Below, in pieces: positions 18,149 through 25,216 of a DNA stretch of 64,000 bases. Every line of letters starts with the position of its first letter. Position 1 is the stretch's first letter. The DNA is from Streptomyces malaysiensis subsp. samsunensis (GTDB taxonomy: Bacteria > Actinomycetota > Actinomycetes > Streptomycetales > Streptomycetaceae), in NCBI RefSeq assembly GCF_024519315.1, contig NZ_JANIIC010000040.1:39104-103103 (forward strand). The letters run 5' to 3'. The notes below the pieces were generated by a model. That model did not search any database. It was not told the origin of the DNA and worked only from the letters and a program-made list of their open reading frames with translations. Position numbers and translations under genes: made by a program.

Positions 18149-19111
18149 ATGACCGAACCCCGAGGACCCGTCGACTCCTCCCGGGTCCCGCGCTTCGCCG
18201 GCCCGGCCACCTTCGCCAGGCTGCCCCGCCTCGACGAGGTGGCGGGGGCGGACGTGGCCGTGGTGGGCGTCCCGTTCGACGGCGGTGTCTCCTACCGCCC
18301 CGGCGCCCGCTTCGGGCCCGCCGCGGTCCGCGAGGCCAGCCGGCTGCTCCGCCCGTACAACCCGGGCCTGGACGTGTCGCCGTTCGCCACCCAGCAGGTG
18401 GCCGACGCCGGTGACATCGCCGTCAACCCCTTCGACATCGGCGAGGCCATCGAGACCATCCAGGACGCCGCGGGCCATCTGCAAGCCGACGGCGCCCGCC
18501 TGGTCACCATCGGCGGCGACCACACCATCGCGCTCCCGCTGCTGCGCGCCGCCGCACGGCGGCACGGCCCCGTGGCGGTGCTCCACTTCGACGCACACCT
18601 GGACACCTGGGACACCTACTTCGGCGCCGAGCACACCCACGGCACCCCGTTCCGCCGGGCCGTGGAGGAGGGCATCGTCGACACCTCCGCCCTCTCGCAC
18701 GTCGGCACCCGCGGCCCGCTGTACGGCAAGGAGGACCTCACCGAGGATGAGAAGCTGGGCTTCGGCATCGTCACCTCGGCCGATGTCTACCGGCGCGGCG
18801 CCGACGAGGTGGCCGACCAGCTGCGCCAGCGCATCGGCGACCGGCCGCTGTACATCTCCATCGACATCGACTGCCTCGACCCGGCCCACGCCCCCGGCAC
18901 CGGCACCCCGGAGGCGGGCGGTCTCACCTCGCGCGAGCTTCTGGAGATCCTGCGCGGACTGGCCGGATGCCGGCTGGTCGGCGCGGACGTGGTGGAAGTG
19001 GCGCCCGCCTACGACCACGCCGAGATCACCTCGGTCGCGGCCTCCCACGTCGCCTACGACCTGATCAGCCTGCTGGCCCTTCAGAAGAAGCGAGAGAAGA
19101 CGGATGAGTGA
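18149..19111 (+). CDS. speB: Agmatinase / ureohydrolase
   Basis: 320-residue member of the arginase superfamily that hydrolyses a guanidino compound to urea plus an amine (agmatine to putrescine, or 4-guanidinobutyrate to GABA). The binuclear Mn ligands are visible in GGDHTIALP, HFDAHLDTWD and SIDIDCLDPAHAPG, with the C-terminal substrate region TPEAGGLTSRE. The ATG at 18149 follows GAAGGGA; further upstream in-frame sequence does not resemble the family. It is the first gene of an operon with the NCS1 remnant (8-nt overlap) and the aldehyde dehydrogenase, which suits agmatine to putrescine to GABA catabolism. Guanidinobutyrase is the main alternative. Confidence 0.85.
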   Translation: MTEPRGPVDSSRVPRFAGPATFARLPRLDEVAGADVAVVGVPFDGGVSYRPGARFGPAAVREASRLLRPYNPGLDVSPFATQQVADAGDIAVNPFDIGEAIETIQDAAGHLQADGARLVTIGGDHTIALPLLRAAARRHGPVAVLHFDAHLDTWDTYFGAEHTHGTPFRRAVEEGIVDTSALSHVGTRGPLYGKEDLTEDEKLGFGIVTSADVYRRGADEVADQLRQRIGDRPLYISIDIDCLDPAHAPGTGTPEAGGLTSRELLEILRGLAGCRLVGADVVEVAPAYDHAEITSVAASHVAYDLISLLALQKKREKTDE

Positions 19112-19337
19112 ATCCCCGGCACTGACCGAGGTCGAGAGCTACGGTGTCGAGCGCATCCCCGACGCGGACCGCAGCGCCACCCCCTTCGACCTGTTCCGCG
19201 TCGCGTTCGGCGGCGCCAACACCTTCGCCACCTGTGTGCTCGGCGCCTTTCCGATCCTCTTCGGGCTCTCCTTCTGGCAGGGCCTGGCGGCCACCCTGCT
19301 CGGTGTGGTGGGAGGCTCCCTGATCCTCGCCCCGTGC
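19104..19337 (+). pseudogene. NCS1-type nucleobase/amine transporter, truncated by deletion
   Basis: Starts with an ATG overlapping the agmatinase stop by 8 nt and reads VESYGVERIPDADRSATPFD then FGGANTFATCVLGAFPI and GVVGGSLILAP, the start and first helix or two of an NCS1 (purine/cytosine permease-like) transporter. After about 78 residues the similarity ends at roughly 19333. The sequence then passes, in about 45 nt, into the leader and ATG of the aldehyde dehydrogenase. Family members have about 450-500 residues and 12 helices, so some 400 codons are missing. The out-of-frame reading runs on to 19652 inside the next gene. It cannot be a working transporter. Confidence 0.75.
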
Positions 19338-19383
19338 ACGAACATCTCTCGGCAGCGCCCGGCACCACCACGGAGACGGAACG

Positions 19384-20832
19384 ATGAGCGAGCTTCTCGT
19401 ACTGCGCAACCACATCGACGGCGAGTACACCGACGCGGCCGACGGCCGCCGCCTCGAGGTCACCGACCCCGTCACGGGCGAGGTGTACGCCTCCTCGCCC
19501 CTGTCGGGCGCCGCCGACGTCGACGCCGCGATGGCCGCCGCCGCGGCCGCCTTCCCCACTTGGCGCGACGCCACCCCGTCCACCCGGCAGAAGCTGCTGC
19601 TGAGGATCGCGGACGCGGTCGAGGCCCGCGCGGAGGAGATCGCCGATGCTGAGTGCCGTAACACCGGAAAGCCGCGCGCCCTCACCCTCACCGAGGAGAT
19701 CGCCCCGATCGTCGACCAGATCCGGTTCTTCGCCGGTGCCGCACGCCTGCTGGAGGGCCGGTCGGCGGGCGAGTACATGGAGGGCATGACCTCGATCGTC
19801 CGGCGGGAGCCGATCGGGGTGTGCGCGCAGGTGGCGCCGTGGAACTACCCGCTGATGATGGGCGTGTGGAAGTTCGCCCCCGCCCTCGCCGCGGGCAACA
19901 CCGTCGTCCTCAAGCCGTCGGACACCACCCCCGCCTCCACCGTGCTGCTCGCGGGCATCATCGGCGACATCCTCGCGGAGATGGGCCTTCCGGCCGGCAT
20001 CTTCAACGTGGTGTGCGGCGACCGCGAGACCGGTCGGCTGATGGTCGAGCACCCCACCCCGGCGATGGCGGCCATCACCGGCTCGGTGCGCGCGGGCATG
20101 CAGGTCGCCGCGTCGGCCTCGAAGGACATCAAGCGGGTCCATCTGGAACTGGGCGGCAAGGCCCCGGCGGTGGTCTTCGAGGACGCCGATGTCGCGGAGG
20201 CCGTGGCGGGCATCTCCCTCGCCGGATTCTTCAACGCGGGCCAGGACTGTACGGCCGCCACCCGGGTGCTGGTCCACGAGTCGGTCCATGACGCGTTCGT
20301 GAGCGCGTTTGCCAAGGCTGCCGCCGGGACGAAGACGGGCGGTGGCATCGATGACGAGGACGTGTTGTACGGGCCGTTGAACAACGCCGATCAGCTGGCC
20401 CAGGTCTCGGGCTTCATCGACCGGCTCCCGGCACACGCCACGGTCGAGAGTGGCGGCCACCGGGTGGGCGAGAGGGGCTTCTTCTACGCGCCCACCGTGG
20501 TCTCCGGGCTCGAGCAGGACGACGAGATCATCCAGAACGAGGTGTTCGGCCCGGTCATCACCGTGCAGCCGTTCTCGGACGAGGCGCAGGCGATCTCCTA
20601 CGCCAACGGTGTGGAGTACGCCCTCGCCTCGTCGGTGTGGACCAAGGACCACGCCCGCGCGATGCGGATGTCCAGGGCCCTGGACTTCGGCTGCGTATGG
20701 ATCAACACCCATATGATCCTCGCCGCCGAGATGCCGCACGGTGGCTACAAGAAGTCCGGCTACGGCAAGGACCTCTCCGCGTGCGGCTTCGAGGACTACA
20801 CCCGTATCAAGCACATCATGACGGCCCTCTGA
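19384..20832 (+). CDS. Aldehyde dehydrogenase, gamma-aminobutyraldehyde/betaine-aldehyde type
   Basis: 482-residue NAD(P)-dependent ALDH. Nucleotide/substrate motifs are VAPWNYPLMMGVWK, VVLKPSDTTP and ITGSVRAG; the catalytic Glu lies in LELGGKAP and the catalytic Cys in FNAGQDCTA. The C-terminal PHGGYKKSGYGKDLS is typical of the PatD/BetB branch. Paired with the upstream agmatinase it would oxidise 4-aminobutyraldehyde to GABA; a putrescine aminotransferase or oxidase is not in the window. The ATG follows GGAGACGGAACG. The gene looks intact although the deletion in the preceding transporter ends about 45 nt before it. Confidence 0.86.
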   Translation: MSELLVLRNHIDGEYTDAADGRRLEVTDPVTGEVYASSPLSGAADVDAAMAAAAAAFPTWRDATPSTRQKLLLRIADAVEARAEEIADAECRNTGKPRALTLTEEIAPIVDQIRFFAGAARLLEGRSAGEYMEGMTSIVRREPIGVCAQVAPWNYPLMMGVWKFAPALAAGNTVVLKPSDTTPASTVLLAGIIGDILAEMGLPAGIFNVVCGDRETGRLMVEHPTPAMAAITGSVRAGMQVAASASKDIKRVHLELGGKAPAVVFEDADVAEAVAGISLAGFFNAGQDCTAATRVLVHESVHDAFVSAFAKAAAGTKTGGGIDDEDVLYGPLNNADQLAQVSGFIDRLPAHATVESGGHRVGERGFFYAPTVVSGLEQDDEIIQNEVFGPVITVQPFSDEAQAISYANGVEYALASSVWTKDHARAMRMSRALDFGCVWINTHMILAAEMPHGGYKKSGYGKDLSACGFEDYTRIKHIMTAL

Positions 20833-20836
20833 GATC

Positions 20837-20883
20837 GGTCGCCCTCCCGGCCGCCCGCCGACCGGCTGCCGCGGAGGGCGACC
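20837..20883. terminator. Hairpin after the aldehyde dehydrogenase
   Basis: GGTCGCCCTCC (20837-20847) pairs perfectly with GGAGGGCGACC (20873-20883) across a 25-nt GC-rich loop, starting 5 nt after the stop at 20832. Likely end of the agmatinase operon. Confidence 0.6.
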
Positions 20884-21008
20884 TGAGGGGGCGCGGGGCT
20901 GTGTCGATATGCGGCTCCGCCGCGTGGGCGATCGGCCACGACGGCGCCGCGGACGATCGACGGCGTGTCAGGGCGGCACCTCCGGCGGAGCGCTTAGTCT
21001 GTGGCGGC

Positions 21009-21524
21009 ATGAGTGAGATGACACTGCGCCGGGCCCATGTCTCCGACCACGGAACCATCGTCGAGAGGGTGCGGCACTGGTGGGGCGATTCACGCACCCC
21101 CGTCCAGGCCCGTGAGCTGTCCCTGCTGCTGCCCAGGCTGTTTCTCCAGTTCTTCTCCGGCACCAGCCTGGTGCTGGAGGACGACGACGGGATCAAGGCG
21201 TTCCTCGTGGGCTTCCACGCCGCGGACAACGACCACGAGGCGTATATCCACTTCGTCGGGGTGGCCCCCGAGCTGCGGGGGCAGGGGGTGGGCCGCAGGC
21301 TCTACACGGCGTTCTTCGAGCGCGCCGCCGAGGCGGGGCGTCGGGAGGTGCATTCCATCACCTCGCCCACGAACACCGGATCCGTGGCCTTCCACCGGGC
21401 CATGGGGTTCACGCTCGAAGAGGGCGACCGTGAGGTCAACGGCTTTCCGGTGCACGGCGATTACGACGGCCCCGGACAGCACCGGGTGTGCTTCCGCCGG
21501 CACCTCGCCGTTCAGCCGTTCTGA
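21009..21524 (+). CDS. GNAT-family N-acetyltransferase
   Basis: 171 residues. The acetyl-CoA site is the V-x-P-E-L-R-G-Q-G-V-G-R-R-L motif near residues 90-103, followed by SPTNTGSVAFHRAMGF, a standard GNAT motif B. The ATG at 21009 begins MSEMTLRRAHVSDHGTIV, a normal GNAT start; in-frame sequence upstream lies in the gap after the ALDH and has no family similarity. It stands alone, followed by a strong hairpin. Substrate unknown. Confidence 0.85.
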   Translation: MSEMTLRRAHVSDHGTIVERVRHWWGDSRTPVQARELSLLLPRLFLQFFSGTSLVLEDDDGIKAFLVGFHAADNDHEAYIHFVGVAPELRGQGVGRRLYTAFFERAAEAGRREVHSITSPTNTGSVAFHRAMGFTLEEGDREVNGFPVHGDYDGPGQHRVCFRRHLAVQPF

Positions 21525-21527
21525 GCT

Positions 21528-21570
21528 GGGAGCACACCGCTCGTTGTAGCGGTGTGCTCGGTGTGCTCCC
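21528..21570. terminator. Nested hairpins after the GNAT gene
   Basis: AGCACACCGCT (21531-21541) pairs perfectly with AGCGGTGTGCT (21548-21558) around a 6-nt loop. A second GTGTGCTCCC (21561-21570) can pair instead with GGGAGCACAC (21528-21537). Starts 4 nt after the GNAT stop. Confidence 0.7.
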
Positions 21571-21649
21571 AGCGTTGATGTCCATACGCGGGCGTACCCG
21601 AGGAGCACGAGAGGGCTTGACGGTGGTCGAGGGCTGCCCTATCACCGTA

Positions 21650-21663
21650 TGGGAGCGCTCCCA
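21650..21663. promoter_or_regulatory. CebR-type operator
   Basis: TGGGAGCGCTCCCA, the perfect 14-bp palindrome described as the CebR box of Streptomyces cellulose/cello-oligosaccharide genes; symmetry extends to 18 bp (21648-21665). It lies 29 nt before the ATG of the CE3-like esterase, well placed to block its promoter. The cebR gene is not in this window. Confidence 0.85.
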
Positions 21664-21692
21664 TACCTAGTGGACCGCCGAAAGGAAAGCCC

Positions 21693-22475
21693 ATGGCACG
21701 CACCGGAAGACATCCGCTCGCCGCCCTGATCCCCTTGCTCGCGTTCCTCGCCGTCCTCGTCCCGCTCGGCGCCGGTACGGCCCACGCCGAGTCCAACGGC
21801 GGGGTGAAGGTCATGCCGCTGGGCGACTCGATCACCGACGGGTTCAACGTTCCGGGCGGTTACCGCGTCGGCCTGTGGCAGAAGCTCACGGCCGGCCGTT
21901 ACAAGGTCGACTTCGTCGGCTCGCTCTTCAACGGCCCGGCGGGGCTCGGCGATCACGACCACGAGGGGCACTCGGGCTGGACGATCCAGCAGATCGACGA
22001 CAACGTCGTCAACTGGCTGCGCACCCAGAACCCGCACACCATCCTGTTGCACATCGGGACCAACGACATCTACGGCAGCGACCCCGCCGGGGCCCCGGCC
22101 AGGCTTTCCACGCTGGTCGACCACATCACCGCCCAGGCGCCGAACGCGGAGCTCTTCGTCGCCACCATCACCCCGCTGGGCTTCATGGACTCGACCGTGC
22201 GGGCCTACAACGCGGCGATCCCGGGCATCGTGCGGAGCAAGGCCAACGCGGGCAAGCGTGTCCATCTGGTTGACATGTACAGCGCGTTGACCCCCGCGGA
22301 CCTGGCCGACGGAGTGCACCCGAACGCCGGTGGTTACGACAAGATGGCCGACGTCTGGTGGCGGGGGCTGCTGTCGGTGCCGGGCAGCATCGGCACTCCT
22401 TCGTCCGCCACGCCCTCGTCCGGCACCGCCGGGTCCACGGCGCATGGCAACGGGTCGGCCGCACGGGCGGCATGA
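21693..22475 (+). CDS. Secreted SGNH/GDSL esterase, carbohydrate esterase family 3-like
   Basis: 260 residues. A Sec signal peptide (hydrophobic run LAALIPLLAFLAVLVPLG, cleavage after AHA near residue 29) precedes the SGNH blocks: MPLGDSITDG (nucleophile Ser), HEGHSGW, LLHIGTNDIY and DGVHPNAGGYDKM (Asp/His). The HEGHSGW block is typical of CE3 acetylxylan esterases. The C-terminus is a Ser/Thr/Gly/Ala-rich tail without a binding module. RBS AAAGGAAAG precedes the ATG. The CebR box upstream links expression to cello-oligosaccharides; the CE1-like gene follows after 38 nt, probably as one transcript for xylan deacetylation. Confidence 0.85.
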   Translation: MARTGRHPLAALIPLLAFLAVLVPLGAGTAHAESNGGVKVMPLGDSITDGFNVPGGYRVGLWQKLTAGRYKVDFVGSLFNGPAGLGDHDHEGHSGWTIQQIDDNVVNWLRTQNPHTILLHIGTNDIYGSDPAGAPARLSTLVDHITAQAPNAELFVATITPLGFMDSTVRAYNAAIPGIVRSKANAGKRVHLVDMYSALTPADLADGVHPNAGGYDKMADVWWRGLLSVPGSIGTPSSATPSSGTAGSTAHGNGSAARAA

Positions 22476-22513
22476 GCCGCCGTTCACCGTCACAGCCCCA
22501 GGAAGGACAGCCC

Positions 22514-23506
22514 ATGAACCGCACCCCCGCGCCTGTGGGAACCACATCCACGCCCGGCCGACGCCGAAACACACCGAGGTCGATGGCCACGGCGTTACGC
22601 GGCTTACTCGGCGGCGTACTGCCGCTGCTCGCCTCACTGTTCCTGCTCGCACCGACCCCCGCGGCGGCCGCATCGCTCACCGAGGTGACGGGCTTCGGAA
22701 ACAACCCGAGCAACCTCCGTATGTACGAGTACGTGCCGAACAACGTCGCGGCACGGCCCGCCGTTCTCGTGGCGGTGCACTACTGCACCGGCTCGGGCCC
22801 CGCGTTCCACTCCGGTACGGAGTTCGCCTCCCTGGCCGACCGGTACGGCTTCATCGTCATCTACCCCTCGGCCACCAGAAGCGGCGCCTGCTTCGACGTC
22901 TCCTCCCCGCAGGCGCTGCGGCACGACGGCGGCAGCGACCCGGTGGGCATCGTCTCGATGGTCCGCTGCGCCCAGCAACGCCACAACGCCGACCCCGACC
23001 GGGTGTACGTCACCGGCGCCTCGTCGGGCGCCATGATGACCAACGTCCTGCTGGGCGACTACCCGGATGTGTTCAAGGCGGGCGCGGCGTTCGCGGGCGT
23101 GCCCTTCGGCTGCTTCGCCACCACCGACGGATCCAGCTGGAACAGCGCCTGCGCCAACGGCACCATCACCAAGACCCCGCAGGCGTGGGGCGATCTCGTT
23201 CGCGGGGCCCACCCCGGATACCAAGGCGCCCGGCCGAGGATGCAGCTGTGGCACGGCACCAGCGACGGCACCCTGCGCTATCCGAACTTCGGCGAGGAGA
23301 TCAAGCAGTGGACCAATGTGCTCGGGGTGAGCCAGACCCCCGCCTTCACGGACCGTCCGCAGTCCTCCTGGACCCGCACCCGCTATGGCGCCACGGGCAA
23401 CCAGGCCCCCGTCGAGGCGATCAGCATCCAGGGCGCGGGCCACTCCCTCCCGACCGCCGGAATGGCCGCACGGGCCATCACCTTCTTCGGCCTGGACGCC
23501 GGCTGA
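22514..23506 (+). CDS. Secreted CE1/PHB-depolymerase-family esterase
   Basis: 330 residues. A long signal sequence (about 55 residues, ending ...TPAAAA) leads to an alpha/beta-hydrolase of the LpqC/poly(3-hydroxybutyrate) depolymerase type: VAVHYCTGSG (oxyanion region), nucleophile in VTGASSGAMMT, acid/His near the C-terminus in QLWHGTSDGTL and GAGHSLP. Relatives are acetylxylan or feruloyl esterases of CE1. The ATG at 22514 follows GGAAGGA; earlier in-frame starts lie inside the CE3 gene. Two rare TTA leucine codons occur in the signal peptide (codons 28 and 31, at 22595 and 22604), so translation should depend on the bldA tRNA. Probably co-transcribed with the CE3-like gene under the CebR box. 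Confidence 0.85.
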   Translation: MNRTPAPVGTTSTPGRRRNTPRSMATALRGLLGGVLPLLASLFLLAPTPAAAASLTEVTGFGNNPSNLRMYEYVPNNVAARPAVLVAVHYCTGSGPAFHSGTEFASLADRYGFIVIYPSATRSGACFDVSSPQALRHDGGSDPVGIVSMVRCAQQRHNADPDRVYVTGASSGAMMTNVLLGDYPDVFKAGAAFAGVPFGCFATTDGSSWNSACANGTITKTPQAWGDLVRGAHPGYQGARPRMQLWHGTSDGTLRYPNFGEEIKQWTNVLGVSQTPAFTDRPQSSWTRTRYGATGNQAPVEAISIQGAGHSLPTAGMAARAITFFGLDAG

Positions 23507-23555
23507 ACGGAGGTCAGTAGCCGGCAGGGAGAGCCGCGGGCAAGGCCATCAGGCC

Positions 23556-23587
23556 GGACCGCTTCCGCGACGATGCGGAAGCGGTCC
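23556..23587. terminator. Bidirectional hairpin terminator at the left edge of the cluster
   Basis: A perfect 13-bp stem (23556-23568 with 23575-23587) around a 6-nt loop lies between the convergent CE1-like esterase and the acyl-CoA ligase. It should insulate the polyketide cluster from the esterase operon. Confidence 0.75.
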
Positions 23588-23674
23588 TCCGCGCCCCCAC
23601 GGTCCGCCCTCCGACACCCGCCAGAGAAAACGCGCCCCGGGATCGGCGGAATCGCCCCATGGCGAGTTGATTCT

Positions 23675-25216
23675 CTACCGGCCGAGGGTGAAGCGGCTGA
23701 CGAGGTCGCGCTTGAGCACCTTGCCGCTGGGGCCCAGGGGGAACGTGTCGATGAACTCCACCCGGCGGGGGTACTTGTGCCCGGCGAGTCGCTCTCTGGC
23801 CCACGCCACGATCGCGGAGCCGAGTGCCGTGTCCGGAGCGGTTCCGGGGCGTGGCCGTACCACGGCGCACACCTCCTCGCCGTACACCTCGTCGGGCAGT
23901 CCGATGACGGCCACCTGGGCAATGGCCGGGTGGCGCATCAGTGCGTCCTCGACCTCGCGTGGGTAGACGTTGTATCCACCGCGTACCACCAGGTCCTTTT
24001 TGCGGTCCACGAGGGTGAGATAGCCCTCCGTGTCCTTGGCGCCGAGGTCGCCGGAGCGGAACCAGCCGTCGACCAGGACCTCGGCCGTGGCCTCCGGGCG
24101 GTTGAGGTATCCGGCCATCACATTGTGGCCGCGGATGACGATCTCGCCGACCGCGCCCTTCGGCAGCAGCTCGATACGGTCCTCCACCTCGGCCGCGGCG
24201 ATCTCCGCCTCGACGCCCCAGATCGGGCGCCCGACCGTACCCGGTTTGCGTGGCCACGCCTTCTGGTTGTAAGCGACCACCGGTGACGCCTCGGTCAGGC
24301 CGTACCCCTCGTAGATCGGGCAGCCGAAGACCTCCTGGAAGTCCTCGAGCACCTTCACCGGGAGCGCCGAGCCCCCGGAGAAGGCGCGGTCCAGAGCGGG
24401 GCGGCGTGGGTCCTTGGTGGCGGCGTCGAGCAGGGCCAGATACATGGTGGGCACGCCCATGAAGACGGTGCACCCTTCGGTGACCATCAGGTCCAGCGCC
24501 CCGGGGCCGTCGAACCGGCTCATCAGCACCATCGTGCCGCCGGCCAGGAAAGTGGTGCCCATTCCGCAGGTCTGCCCGAAGGTGTGGAACAGGGGCAGAC
24601 AGCCGAGCAGCACATCGTCGGGGCCGAGGTCGAACGGCGAGAGCATCGTGGTGCTCACGTTCATCACCAGGTTGAAGTGGGTGATCATCGCGCCCTTGGG
24701 CCGGCCGGTGGTGCCCGAGGTGTACAGGACCACGGCGAGGTCGCCGGGCTCGCGCGGAACGCAGCCGTCGATGGGCCCGGTGTGTTCGGCGAGGGCGTCC
24801 AGGCGCGGGCGGCCGCCGTGACGCTCCTCCAGAACGGTGATCACCGGAACCCCGGCCACCTCCGCGCCCTTGGCACCCTCGGTGAGCATCGGCGCCCCGC
24901 ACACCAGCACCTTCGACTCCGAGTCGCGGAGCACATGGACGATCTCCTCGGCGCGCAGCAGACCGTGCACCGGGACGGCCACGGCGCCCAGGGCCAGCAC
25001 GCCGTAGTACACCATCGGGAAGTGCGGTGTGTTCGGCAGCAGCAGCGCCACCCGGTCGCCGGGGCCGATGCCGTGGTCGCGCAGTACGGCGGCGTACCGC
25101 CGCGTGGCGTCCCACAGCTCGCGGTAGGTGATGCGCCGCGGGCCGAAGACGAGTGCGGGGTGGTCCGGGCGCCGCAGCGCGGACTCGGCCAGCACCGCCG
25201 CCGCGGTGAGCGTCAT
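23675..25216 (-). CDS. Acyl-CoA ligase (ANL family), candidate 5-aminolevulinyl-CoA ligase of the C5N pathway
   Basis: 513 residues with canonical adenylation motifs: P-loop LYTSGTTGRPKGAM, YGLTEASP, WFRSGDLG, hinge VDRKKDLVVRGGYNVYP and catalytic Lys in PLGPSGKVLKRDL. This is the ordinary CoA-ligase pattern. Its ATG overlaps the stop of the upstream ANL gene (ATGA, 25213-25216), so the two are translationally coupled. Beside a 5-aminolevulinate synthase it matches the acyl-CoA ligase (AsuD1/MoeA4/BafX role) that makes 5-aminolevulinyl-CoA, which cyclises to 2-amino-3-hydroxycyclopent-2-enone. The assignment between the two ANL genes is by motif style and could be reversed. Confidence 0.78.
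   Translation of the reverse strand: MTLTAAAVLAESALRRPDHPALVFGPRRITYRELWDATRRYAAVLRDHGIGPGDRVALLLPNTPHFPMVYYGVLALGAVAVPVHGLLRAEEIVHVLRDSESKVLVCGAPMLTEGAKGAEVAGVPVITVLEERHGGRPRLDALAEHTGPIDGCVPREPGDLAVVLYTSGTTGRPKGAMITHFNLVMNVSTTMLSPFDLGPDDVLLGCLPLFHTFGQTCGMGTTFLAGGTMVLMSRFDGPGALDLMVTEGCTVFMGVPTMYLALLDAATKDPRRPALDRAFSGGSALPVKVLEDFQEVFGCPIYEGYGLTEASPVVAYNQKAWPRKPGTVGRPIWGVEAEIAAAEVEDRIELLPKGAVGEIVIRGHNVMAGYLNRPEATAEVLVDGWFRSGDLGAKDTEGYLTLVDRKKDLVVRGGYNVYPREVEDALMRHPAIAQVAVIGLPDEVYGEEVCAVVRPRPGTAPDTALGSAIVAWARERLAGHKYPRRVEFIDTFPLGPSGKVLKRDLVSRFTLGR

Noticed and set aside
19104..19652. A 182-residue protein reading through from the transporter start into the aldehyde dehydrogenase gene
   Set aside because: After about residue 78 the translation becomes Arg/Pro-rich and overlaps the intact dehydrogenase in another frame, so it is a read-through of a truncated gene.
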